Source: Oceanobacillus halophilus
GTDB lineage: Bacteria > Bacillota > Bacilli > Bacillales > Amphibacillaceae
Length of the DNA: 64,000 bases
Reading direction: 5' to 3'
Assembly (NCBI RefSeq): GCF_003628505.1
Contig: NZ_RBZP01000012.1
Location: forward strand, 1-64,000
Part shown: one piece after another, positions 19,792 to 28,153 of the stretch
Layout of the letters: every line of letters begins with the position of its first letter
How positions within the stretch are numbered: position 1 is the stretch's first letter
Notes under the pieces: model-generated
Told to the model about the DNA's origin: nothing
What the model saw: only the letters and a program-made list of their open reading frames with translations
The model's database searches: none
Position numbers and translations under genes: made by a program

Positions 19792-21459
19792 TTATTGTTG
19801 GATGTCTACCCACTTATAATTATCTGCACTAACAGGGTACGTAATATAATCCTTCACGTAGTCTTTTTGTAAGTATGCTGTACCTGTTTGATATAGTGGA
19901 ACAAGGACGGCACTGTCTTCAATCAGCATTCTTTCGGCTTCTAGTAATGCATTCCAGCGTTCCATTGGTTTGTCAGCAAGATTTGATTTGGAACCGAGTA
20001 CGTATTCATCATACGTTTCATTCGAATAACCTGTATGATTTCCTGGACTATCTGTAATAAATAGATTCAAATAAGTAAGAGGGTCCTGATAATCTCCTGC
20101 CCAACCAGTTAAAATCAATTCGTACTCTTGATTCACATTGGCTGCTACGCTTAGCTTAGGTGTGACACTTCTTATATTAATGGTTAATCCTGGTAGATTG
20201 GATTCCCATTGGTATTTTAAGTTCTCTGCAATAAGTTTATTGGTACTGGAATCAGAAGTTGTGAGATCGAATTCAAGCTCTTCCTTCCCAAGCTCCTCTA
20301 ATCCCGCTTCCCAATGAGATTTGCCTTCTTCTATATCATAATAAACAAGGTCTCCGTTCTCTGTACGGAAATCTTCGCCTGTATCAGGATTCTTCGCAAT
20401 ACCTTGTGGTACAGTTGCATTAGAAACAATAGAACCATTATTAAGAATACCGTTTACAATCTCTTCTTTATCAATCACCATATTCAGAGCTTTACGTATA
20501 TTCACATTGGCAAGATCCGTTGTTTCGCCATCTTTTCCTTGATTCATTTTTAAGAACCGAGAACTGCCTGTCAAGAACGTATGATATTCTTCGTTGGTTG
20601 AATATTTATCAACGAAATCGCCATCAAGATTTACACGATCTAATTGATCATTTTCATAGAGCTGGATTGCCGTATTGGTATCCTTTACCACATTAAATTC
20701 GATTCTATCCATATTTACTGTATCTTTATCCCAATAATTTTCGTTTTTTACATAGGTCCATTTAGAATCGGTACTTTCCCAGTCTTCTAGGACAAATGGG
20801 CCGTTAAACAAGGTAGTATCAGAGCTTGTTGCGTATTGTTCTCCTTGGCTTTCCACAAATTCCTCCGATTGTGGGAAAAATGTAGCAGTTGTCAATAATT
20901 CTTTGAAAAAAGGTACCGGATTTTCTAAGGTCACTTTTAATGTTAAATCATCTAATGCCTCAACACCTAACTCGTCTACAGGTTTATCACCTACAAGAAT
21001 CTCCGTTGCAGAGGCTACAATTTCCTCAAATTGCGGTCCATATGCAGCACCTGTCTCAGGGTTAACAGCCTTCTTCCATGCATATTCAAAGTCATGTGCC
21101 GTAACGGCTGAACCATCAGACCATGTAGCATCTTCCCGAAGAGTGAATGTGTAGACTTTGCCATCTTCACTTACTTCTGGTTCCTCGGCGGCTATGGCTA
21201 GTTCTGGTTCACCATCTTTATTTAAACGATACAAACCTTCAAATACTTGATTGATAACATCAAAGCTGAAATCATTGTCTGCCATCGTTGGGCTTATTTG
21301 TGGTATCTCGCCAGGTGCACTCAATTTCAATACTTTCTCTGTTTCTTCTTCTGGTGTTTCTGCTGTTCCTTCTGAATCTATATCCTGATTTCCGCTACAT
21401 GCGGTTAAGATGAATGAAGACAGAATAACAAACAGTAAAACATAGATAAAGCGTCTCAT
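19792..21459 (-). CDS. Oligopeptide ABC transporter substrate-binding lipoprotein (OppA/DppE type)
   Basis: 555 aa, SBP family 5. Signal peptide with a lipobox (FILTAC, Cys21), so it is a lipid-anchored extracellular receptor. An acidic Glu/Asp linker follows, then the mature fold with the family blocks EGLYRLNKDG, the YTFTLREDATWSDG segment, and AWKKAVNP near 130. Such proteins deliver peptides to Opp/Dpp permeases. No permease or ATPase genes lie within the window, so this is an orphan receptor that must use a transporter encoded elsewhere or serve in peptide sensing. GAGGGG lies eight bases before the ATG. Terminator at 19731-19754. Confidence 0.92.
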   Translation of the reverse strand: MRRFIYVLLFVILSSFILTACSGNQDIDSEGTAETPEEETEKVLKLSAPGEIPQISPTMADNDFSFDVINQVFEGLYRLNKDGEPELAIAAEEPEVSEDGKVYTFTLREDATWSDGSAVTAHDFEYAWKKAVNPETGAAYGPQFEEIVASATEILVGDKPVDELGVEALDDLTLKVTLENPVPFFKELLTTATFFPQSEEFVESQGEQYATSSDTTLFNGPFVLEDWESTDSKWTYVKNENYWDKDTVNMDRIEFNVVKDTNTAIQLYENDQLDRVNLDGDFVDKYSTNEEYHTFLTGSSRFLKMNQGKDGETTDLANVNIRKALNMVIDKEEIVNGILNNGSIVSNATVPQGIAKNPDTGEDFRTENGDLVYYDIEEGKSHWEAGLEELGKEELEFDLTTSDSSTNKLIAENLKYQWESNLPGLTINIRSVTPKLSVAANVNQEYELILTGWAGDYQDPLTYLNLFITDSPGNHTGYSNETYDEYVLGSKSNLADKPMERWNALLEAERMLIEDSAVLVPLYQTGTAYLQKDYVKDYITYPVSADNYKWVDIQQ

Positions 21460-21703
21460 TATTTTTCCCCTCTCCTGTTATAATAAATTCATAATTATAA
21501 TTATAACAGTAATAATAGGTATTTAAAGTTTTATGTTCAGACGAAAGGGCAATAATTTGCAAAGAATAGGAGAAACTGAGTAGAGACCCTATTTTACTTA
21601 TCTGATTATTATTAAAAAAGATTATTAGGTATTTTAAGATTTACATTCTCTTCATACATCTATAAAATGTCCTTATACAAATTTAATGATTAGGGGGGAT
21701 GGG

Positions 21704-23569
21704 ATGGTTCCTTCATTATTATTAGAGATTGCGCTAATTGGTATTTTAGGGATTGCCTCACAATGGATAGCTTGGCGTTATCGAATGCCTGCTATTGTGG
21801 TGATGTCGATTACTGGATTACTAATAGGCCCGGTCTTTGGAATTATCAACCCGGAGAAAGATTTTGGTGATCTGTTTGGTCCGATTATATCAGCAGCAGT
21901 TGCCATCATTCTTTTTGAAGGTAGTTTAAATTTAAGTTTTAAAGAATTAAGGGGTATTGGAAAACCCGTTTTTAGAATTTCCACACTTGGAGCGTTTATC
22001 GCTTGGATTCTTGGGTCGTTAACAGCTCATTATATTGCAGGCCTATCATGGGCAGTTGCCTTTGTCATTGGCGGTCTGTTTATCGTAACGGGCCCCACCG
22101 TAATTATGCCATTACTTCGTCAGGCAAAATTAAAACCGAGACCTGCAAAGATATTAAAATGGGAAGGAATAATTGTTGACCCTATAGGAGCTTTATTAGC
22201 TGTATTCGCCTTTGAAATCATTGTAGTCATAACTGCAGAAAATCCGAATGGTACACAGCTCTTATTGTTCTTTGCAGCATCGTTATTCGCTGTTATATTC
22301 GGTTGGGCTTTAGGAAAAGGGTTAGGCTGGATGTTTGAAACAGGTCATATTCCTGAGTTTCTAAAATCACCCGCCATTGTCGTTGTGGTTATTTTCTGTT
22401 TTACGGCAGCAGATATGGTGATGCATGAGACGGGACTTCTATCTGTAACCGCGATGGGGATTACGTTAGCCAATATGGGAATTAGTTCCATCTCGGATAT
22501 GCGTCATTTTAAAGAGAACATCTCTGTTCTATTAATATCCACCATTTTCATTATGCTTACCGCATCTCTGGAAGTGGAAACCTTGCTTCAAATTTTCAGT
22601 CCTAATATTATCGGATATGTGTTATTAATGATGTTCATAGTTAGACCGCTATCCATTTTCTTATCGATGATTGGAACAGGGCTGTCACTAAATGAAAAAA
22701 TTCTTCTTGGTTGGATTGCTCCTAGGGGAATTGTTGCATTAACCGTGTCCAGTTACTTTGCTAGTGTATTACTTGGAGCGGGTTATGAAGATGCAGAAAT
22801 TTTGACTACACTAACCTTTGCGCTTGTATTTTCAACGGTTGTTGCACACGGATTTTCTCTGGGTTGGTTAGCTAAGAAATTAAACTTGTCACAGGAAGGA
22901 AACCCTGGTGCTTTAATTATCGGCAGTAATAAGTTTACTGTCAGGTTAGCGGACTCACTGAAAAAAGCAAATATACCAGTTATTGTAGTGGATGATATTT
23001 GGGAGAATTTAAGTCTTGCGAGGCAAGCAGGAGTACCGTTCTATCATGGAGATATGCTTTCTGAACAAACCGAGCATATGTTAGATACAATTCCGTATGA
23101 TTACTTACTTGCTGCCACCGATGATAATGCCTTAAATTCGTTAACCTGTACGACTTTCTTACCTGAATATGGACGTACGAATGTCTTTAAGATAAGTCCG
23201 TACACCCACTTTAAGGATGGTTATTCGAGTGGGGTGGTTCCGAAAGTTGGCGGAAGAATATTATTTGATCGGAAGTTTTCATTAGAAAATCTCATCGATA
23301 AAATTGAAGAAGGCTACGTATTTCGAAAAACAACATTAACGGAGCAATATGGGTTAAAGCAGTATTTAGATGATAAAGACGAAAGAACGGTCTTCTTATA
23401 TTTGATTAAACCGAATGGCGTTCTTAAATTTTTCTCAGAGGAAATGCGTACCGTTCCAGCAACTGGGGATGTTATTGTGAGTCTAACACCTCCACTTAAA
23501 GAAAAAGAAAAAATTCAAGCGAAAATAGAAAACAACCGCATGAATGTAGGAAAAAATGAAAAAAAGTGA
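21704..23569 (+). CDS. CPA1-type monovalent cation/proton antiporter with C-terminal RCK/TrkA-N-like domain
   Basis: 621 aa. About 12 membrane segments in the first 390 residues carry the NhaP-type landmarks: ILFEGSLNLSF, the GPTVIMPLL segment, the essential DP pair in EGIIVDPIGA, and the late APRGIVAL helix. The cytoplasmic tail contains a Rossmann-like TrkA-N segment (ALIIGSNKFTVRLADSLKKA, VIVVDD) with a shortened Gly motif, then a C-terminal TrkA-C-like stretch. Predicted to exchange Na+ or K+ for H+ with nucleotide gating of the tail. ATG 21704 follows GGGGGG by five bases; an ATG six codons upstream is a weaker alternative. Ends in a perfect terminator. Confidence 0.88.
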   Translation: MVPSLLLEIALIGILGIASQWIAWRYRMPAIVVMSITGLLIGPVFGIINPEKDFGDLFGPIISAAVAIILFEGSLNLSFKELRGIGKPVFRISTLGAFIAWILGSLTAHYIAGLSWAVAFVIGGLFIVTGPTVIMPLLRQAKLKPRPAKILKWEGIIVDPIGALLAVFAFEIIVVITAENPNGTQLLLFFAASLFAVIFGWALGKGLGWMFETGHIPEFLKSPAIVVVVIFCFTAADMVMHETGLLSVTAMGITLANMGISSISDMRHFKENISVLLISTIFIMLTASLEVETLLQIFSPNIIGYVLLMMFIVRPLSIFLSMIGTGLSLNEKILLGWIAPRGIVALTVSSYFASVLLGAGYEDAEILTTLTFALVFSTVVAHGFSLGWLAKKLNLSQEGNPGALIIGSNKFTVRLADSLKKANIPVIVVDDIWENLSLARQAGVPFYHGDMLSEQTEHMLDTIPYDYLLAATDDNALNSLTCTTFLPEYGRTNVFKISPYTHFKDGYSSGVVPKVGGRILFDRKFSLENLIDKIEEGYVFRKTTLTEQYGLKQYLDDKDERTVFLYLIKPNGVLKFFSEEMRTVPATGDVIVSLTPPLKEKEKIQAKIENNRMNVGKNEKK

Positions 23570-23596
23570 AATCCAGCTGGATTTCACTTTTTTTCG
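23561..23596 (+). terminator. Terminator of the antiporter gene
   Basis: Perfect 16-bp palindrome arm AAAAAGTGAAATCCAG/CTGGATTTCACTTTTT with a T-run. It starts inside the last codons of the antiporter gene, so coding end and terminator overlap. Confidence 0.9.
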
Positions 23597-23730
23597 TTTG
23601 CTTATTGAACTTTTATTGTTGATAGAAATCGCATATAATCTGAATTCAATGTAGTGTTCTTAACACCCACTACGGAAGTCTATACAAAATGTGAAATAAA
23701 ATCATGTTTAAAAGTAACAATCTTTTGGAA

Positions 23731-24399
23731 GGTTCTTTTCGTATAGTTTGTTGCCTTTTGAAGTTTTACAGTTAATAGAAACTCCTGACTTATTTGATTA
23801 AGAATAGTGCAGCTCTCGCTTACAACAATTTTGTGCTGTCATCCGCTCCGGCAGAATACTTCGCTTTTCGCGGGCACGGCCTCAGCCTCCTCGGAAGAAA
23901 CCCACTTCCTTGAAAAAAGAAGACCACTTTTTTCTGCGTGCGATGTTTCGCTGATGAAGCTTTCCTTGTCCTGCGGGGTCTTCGGACACGTGCTTTTCCC
24001 GCAGGACAAGGAAGGCTACGTCAGCATTGCATCACACGAAGAAAATCGCACTTTATTTTCAAGGAGTCTCCGCATTCTGCCTACGCTAAGATAGCTGCAA
24101 AATGTATTTGAGATTATAACTCATCGAAACACGTTTAAGACCGTTATTTTATTCTTATAAACAACATATTTTTTGTTTATACAAATAAAGCAGCAACTTA
24201 GCGGAAATACACGGAGACTCCTGCGGGAAGAAGAGCATCGGTGAGACTACGTAGTGCGTCAGCACGGAGGAGGCTCACCAGCTCCCCGCGGAAAGCGTAG
24301 TGTATTTCCGTAGCGGGGGTTAAGCGGTATTCTGAATTAAAGTAATCAAGAGTCTATATAAAATGTTAGGTAAATAAGAAACAATTTTAGAAAATAGCC
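23731..24399. mobile_element. MITE-like element, third full copy, with older remnant on its left
   Basis: A 669-bp copy begins GGTTCTTTTCGTATAGTTTG and ends ACAATTTTAGAAAATAGCC. It has the same internal plan: a CAGAATAC palindrome at about 23840-24090 and a GAAATACAC palindrome at about 24198-24320. Flanking 8-mers (TTTTGGAA, TTTCTAAA) no longer match well, so it is older. The stretch just left of it (about 23610-23730: GTTGATAGAAATCGC, CACTACGGAAG, AAAAGTAACAATCTTTTGG) resembles the ends of another copy with its middle lost, suggesting insertion next to or into an earlier copy. The right end stops four bases from the stop codon of the small gene at 24403. Confidence 0.75.
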
Positions 24400-24402
24400 T
24401 TT

Positions 24403-24519
24403 CTAAAATGTTAACCAATCACCATAATAAGCCATGAATCCTAAAATTGCTCCTACTACTCCACCAGATACTAGTTGTATTACGTATGATTTTTTAAGCT
24501 TCGTATTTTTTTCTTCCAT
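24403..24519 (-). CDS. Small single-pass membrane protein, 38 aa
   Basis: ATG at 24519, 38 codons, ending TAG at 24403. Charged N-terminus (MEEKNTKLKKSY), then a hydrophobic glycine-rich segment (QLVSGGVVGAILGFMAYYG) and a short tail DWLTF. A strong GAGGAGGGAG ribosome binding site lies eight bases upstream, which together with codon use makes it a credible gene despite its size. One membrane helix with small-residue GG and GxxxG spacing, which may pack against a partner. I know no named family. The 3' end nearly touches a repeat element. Confidence 0.7.
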   Translation of the reverse strand: MEEKNTKLKKSYVIQLVSGGVVGAILGFMAYYGDWLTF

Positions 24520-24657
24520 GATAAACTCCCTCCTCGCACGAATAGATATTTAAATTAGGAACTTAATATTCAAAATTATTTAATTATATTTTATCATAAA
24601 AGGTTAACGTTTTTTGAAAAATTTTTTAATGTCTCATGATTAATACCACAATTAAAA

Positions 24658-24714
24658 TAGCACCCATAATCGTGCAGTGACATTTACTATTGTCAAGACG
24701 ATATTAGGGTGCTA
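24658..24714 (-). terminator. Terminator of the small coiled-coil gene
   Basis: Outer stem TAGCACCC/GGGTGCTA (24658-24665 with 24707-24714), extended by an ATAATCGT/ACGATAT-type inner stem with mismatches, followed by ATTTTAATT on the minus strand. Confidence 0.7.
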
Positions 24715-24739
24715 ATTACTAAGATATTTTCATTTGTTT

Positions 24740-24919
24740 TTATTCTAATTCATCCAATTGACGATTGACTTCTGCAATTTCATCTTCCAAGCGGATTAAT
24801 TGTTCTTGTGCAGACGAAACTCTTCCCTTAACATATTCCAATTTATCCAAATCACTCTGAATACGCACGTAATCTGATTTCAATTCTGCTAATTTTGCTT
24901 CCAATTCTTTTCTTGACAC
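24740..24919 (-). CDS. Small coiled-coil protein, SE1832-like
   Basis: 59 aa, almost entirely a charged heptad-repeat coiled coil (SRKELEAKLAELKSDYVRIQ, then EEQ/LED/EIAEVN repeats). It resembles a widely distributed small Firmicutes protein annotated as the SE1832 family; function unknown. The start is decided by spacing: GGGGGA lies seven bases before a GTG at 24919 but only two bases before the in-frame TTG at 24925, so GTG is chosen. Own terminator downstream. Confidence 0.75.
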   Translation of the reverse strand: MSRKELEAKLAELKSDYVRIQSDLDKLEYVKGRVSSAQEQLIRLEDEIAEVNRQLDELE

Positions 24920-25321
24920 TTCCAAATCCCCCTTTCCTATAGTCTAGCTTAAAAGACCTTTAAAAAACAATAATTTCCGTTATAATGAGTGAAAGAGTGT
25001 TGCAAATTATCTATACATAAAACTTAGCGGATTCTTAGAAGTAAAGGATATGTCCGATAAATAATGAAGGGTTTGTTGCTTTTTATTGTATCGAGGAGAC
25101 ATGGTCTTTATCATAACTATTGCTTTTTCAAACACATATTAAATCCCAACAACAATTAGGAATAAAAGCTCAACACCAGCGTAGTGTATTTCCGCAGCGG
25201 GTAATAGCACTATTCATCATTTTTTAGTTGAACTTTATACAAATAATACAACTCAAATTTTAAAAGTATGAATCTATTAATAACATACAAAAAGTAAGAT
25301 TTTACACACGGAGGTTTGGAT
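24920..25321. repeat. Intergenic region with decayed palindrome remnant
   Basis: About 400 bp. The piece TTTGTTGCTTTTTATTG near 25073 resembles an element end, and CAGCGTAGTGTATTTCCGCAG near 25178-25198 is one arm of the GAAATACAC palindrome. The middle is lost. No gene is seen; the promoter of the GNAT gene must lie here. Confidence 0.5.
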
Positions 25322-26161
25322 ATGAAAATAGCATTTTCTTCCTCAATTACGGATTACATAGAAAAAGTAGAAGCTTTATTATTGAAAAAAGAAGCTTCTA
25401 ATAATCTCATGCTTGGATTAATCGAACATTTCAAAACAACGATTACGAAAGATGCCCATTTTGGATATATGGAGGAAAATGGAGAAGTCCTTTATGCTTT
25501 TATGCAAACTCCACCAAATAATTGGATATTGGCAGATGTCGATGGTATGGATGATCGTGCGGCAGAGCAGGTGGCAACTTTCCTATACAAAAAAGCAATG
25601 AAAGTCCCAGGTGTGCTAGGCCCCATCTCACAAGTAGAACGATTTGTGGAAGAGTGGAAGAAGCATAAAAAAGTAAAAGCATCTGTACATATGAATCAGC
25701 TTATCTATCAGTTAGATAAAGTAAATACAACCCCCAGTCAAGAAGGAATTTTACGAAATGCAGAAAAAGCTGATCACGAATTAATTAAGAGTTGGCTTAT
25801 TCAATTTGGAAAAGAAGCGAATGAGGCTATGTCGGAAATTAAAGCAAGCCAAATGGCAACAAAATATATTGAAAATAAGACCATGTATTTGTGGGAAGTG
25901 AATGGTGAAGCAGTTTCCATGGTAAATCAGTCCAGAAGAACCAAACATGGTGCGACGATTAATGCCGTATTTACACCAAATCTATTCAAAAGAAAAGGCT
26001 ATGCAACAAGTGCCGTAGCAGCAATTAGTCAGAAACTGCTTGATGAAGGATATCAGTTTTGCAGCTTGTATACAGACCGTGACAACCCAACCTCCAATAG
26101 CATTTATAGAAAAATAGGATACGATGAAGTAGGGTCTTCCGTAGTTTATGAGTTTAGTTAA
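25322..26161 (+). CDS. GNAT-family N-acetyltransferase
   Basis: 279 aa. The C-terminal 140 residues form a GNAT domain. Motif A is NLFKRKGYATSAVAAISQ with the acetyl-CoA-binding R-x-x-G-x-A pattern adapted as RKGYAT, followed by the CSLYTDRDNPTSNSIYRKIGY block typical of motif B. The N-terminal half is less conserved and resembles the first half of tandem GNAT proteins. Substrate cannot be told. ATG at 25322 has GGAGG seven bases upstream; a TTG two codons earlier is rejected. A weak CCTAG/CTAGG hairpin with a T-run at 26234-26261 may terminate it, overlapping the end of the next repeat element. Confidence 0.85.
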   Translation: MKIAFSSSITDYIEKVEALLLKKEASNNLMLGLIEHFKTTITKDAHFGYMEENGEVLYAFMQTPPNNWILADVDGMDDRAAEQVATFLYKKAMKVPGVLGPISQVERFVEEWKKHKKVKASVHMNQLIYQLDKVNTTPSQEGILRNAEKADHELIKSWLIQFGKEANEAMSEIKASQMATKYIENKTMYLWEVNGEAVSMVNQSRRTKHGATINAVFTPNLFKRKGYATSAVAAISQKLLDEGYQFCSLYTDRDNPTSNSIYRKIGYDEVGSSVVYEFS

Positions 26162-26251
26162 CCTTCCTTCGAGGATAAAACATGGTCAAAAGCAAGAGAA
26201 AGAGGTTGGACTTAATTAAGATTATGAACAATTCCTAGCCTTTATCCACTA

Positions 26252-26620
26252 GGCTTTTTTTCTCGAAAGTATTATTGCTTATTACATATCACACTGATAG
26301 GAACTATGAAGAATAGTGCTTTATATCCGCTACGGAAATACACTCCGCTTTTCGCGGGCAGCTGCTGAGCCTCCTCGAGCTGACGCTCTGCGGGGTCTCA
26401 CCTAGGCTTTTCCTCCCGCAGAAGTCTCCGTGTATTTCCTTCGCTAGTTGGGCGCCTTGACTCTCCTTGCATGTAAATATGCTATGCAAATATAACCTAC
26501 CACTATTAAGATGGTTGATAGGAGCGGATGGCAGTCGGCTCCTGAGGGAAGAGCACGTGTCTGAAGACAAGATATGGAACAAAGCTATGTGTCAAAAGCA
26601 GCAATCTTTTGAAAATAGCC
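26252..26620. mobile_element. MITE-like element, short single-palindrome copy
   Basis: A 369-bp copy begins GGCTTTTTTTCTCGAAAG and ends AAAAGCAGCAATCTTTTGAA followed by AATAGCC. It has only one GC-rich palindrome (about 26325-26450, GAAATACAC type). Flanking 8-mers ATCCACTA and TTCCCCTA agree at six of eight positions, a possible decayed target duplication. The right end is five bases from the stop of the convergent permease gene. Confidence 0.65.
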
Positions 26621-26625
26621 TTCCC

Positions 26626-27723
26626 CTAAATCAACGCATCTTCCTTTTTCTCTTTGGAATCTACATACGTTTGATAAAAGTGAACAATAATTGTTCGAAC
26701 CACAGCATACACTGGTACGGCAAAGAGGATACCTAAAAATCCTGCAATGCTTCCAGCTGCAATAATAACAGTCATTACGGTTAATGGATGGACATTTAAT
26801 GCTTGTCCCATCACGTTTGGGGAAATTAGATTACTTTCTATTTGTTGTGCAACAATCATAATAATGGAAATCCAGACAAAATAGATAGGTTCCTGCAATG
26901 ATCCGACTAGAAGTGCAGGAGTAACGGCGATAAATGGCCCTAAATATGGAATTACATTGGTCATCATACCAAACAAGGCGAGAATTAAGGCATAATCCAA
27001 ATCAATAATAAGATAGCCGATGTATAATAATACACCAACACAAAAACTAACAAATAACTGACCTTGAATAAATGCAGATAAGACATTATCAATTTTCTCT
27101 AATAAATTACGAATGTTTTCTGCCTTTTCCTTTTTGAAAATCTGCAGAATAAATGGTAATAGTTTCTCCCCATCTTTTAGCATGAAGAATAAGAAGAATG
27201 GCATGATCACAAGCCCTGCAACAATACTGATAACCTGTCCAATGAATTCTCCGAGAAATCCAAAAAGGTGATCTAGTAAATTTTGAATATGGTTAGGAAT
27301 ATTGCCGACAAAATCCTCAATTGCTTGAAGAATCTGTACGGGTATGCTTGTGTAATTCGCTTGCCAGTAAAATATGAAGTCTTCCACAACTGCAATCATC
27401 CCTGGAATTGCGTACATTAAATTATTAACCTGTCTTTGTACAATTGGAAATACATACATAATAAACAATGAAACTAACAAAATAAGAACTAAAAATACAA
27501 GAATAATAGACAATATACGACCAATCTTTAATTTTCGTTCAAAAAACTTCATCAACGGCCTGGTTATATAATAAAGAATACCAGCACCGATTAACGGGAA
27601 TGCAATCGCACCAACGTATTGTAAGATTGGTATGAATATAAAACTTGTATAGTTTAATAATAAGATTAGTAGAAAAAATAGAATCAAAAATACCAATAAT
27701 TGGAACCACTTTTTATGAACCAT
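26626..27723 (-). CDS. AI-2E-family transporter (YtvI/YueF type)
   Basis: 365 aa, seven to eight membrane segments with a large loop in the middle. The family block PYLGPFIAVTPALLVG and the ending VHPLTVMTVIIAAGSIAGFLGILFAVP are split among consecutive helices. This family was named for TqsA but includes many ion and organic-anion exporters; no function can be assigned here. ATG 27723 (MVHKKWF) is preceded by GGTGAG five bases upstream; a TTG six codons earlier is an alternative. Its stop is nearly abutted by the repeat element at 26252-26620. Confidence 0.85.
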   Translation of the reverse strand: MVHKKWFQLLVFLILFFLLILLLNYTSFIFIPILQYVGAIAFPLIGAGILYYITRPLMKFFERKLKIGRILSIILVFLVLILLVSLFIMYVFPIVQRQVNNLMYAIPGMIAVVEDFIFYWQANYTSIPVQILQAIEDFVGNIPNHIQNLLDHLFGFLGEFIGQVISIVAGLVIMPFFLFFMLKDGEKLLPFILQIFKKEKAENIRNLLEKIDNVLSAFIQGQLFVSFCVGVLLYIGYLIIDLDYALILALFGMMTNVIPYLGPFIAVTPALLVGSLQEPIYFVWISIIMIVAQQIESNLISPNVMGQALNVHPLTVMTVIIAAGSIAGFLGILFAVPVYAVVRTIIVHFYQTYVDSKEKKEDALI

Positions 27724-27826
27724 GTAACTCACCACTTCCAAATCCTTGTAATTATTCTTTATTTTACCTATAAACAGTAATAATAGAAAGTCTGACCGAT
27801 ATTTTATCTTAGCTATTTTGTAATAA

Positions 27827-28040
27827 GGCTCTTTTCTAAAAGATTGTTGTTTTTTACATGACTTTACATTACGTTTTGAATAGACTAATGATTACTTTAA
27901 TTAAGAATACGGCTATATATCCGCTACGGAAAGCGAAGTATTCTGCCGGAGCGAATCCCAGCACAAAACATTCATACCTGTAAGCGAGAGCATTATAATA
28001 TAAAACTCTTGAATAGAGCTTCATACTATTATTCTAGCCA
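27827..28040. mobile_element. MITE-like element, truncated copy
   Basis: Begins GGCTCTTTTCTAAAAGATTG (27827 onward), identical over 20 bases to the left end of the 18993 copy. The interior keeps only CCGCTACGG, AAGCGAAGTATTCTGCCGGA and CTGTAAGCGAGAG fragments. The right end is not recognised with certainty. It fills the gap before pgcA. Confidence 0.6.
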
Positions 28041-28153
28041 ATTATCCAATACTTCATACGAATCGGCACTACTAGGCTTATTTAAAAGCTGTTGTAGAAT
28101 ATAGCACAAATATGTGCTAAAATTTGACCATATGACTATTGGAGGATAATTGG

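Noticed and set aside
19792-21459. A full oligopeptide transporter operon
   Set aside because: Only the binding protein is present; neighbours are a repeat element and an antiporter, so no permease or ATPase can be claimed.
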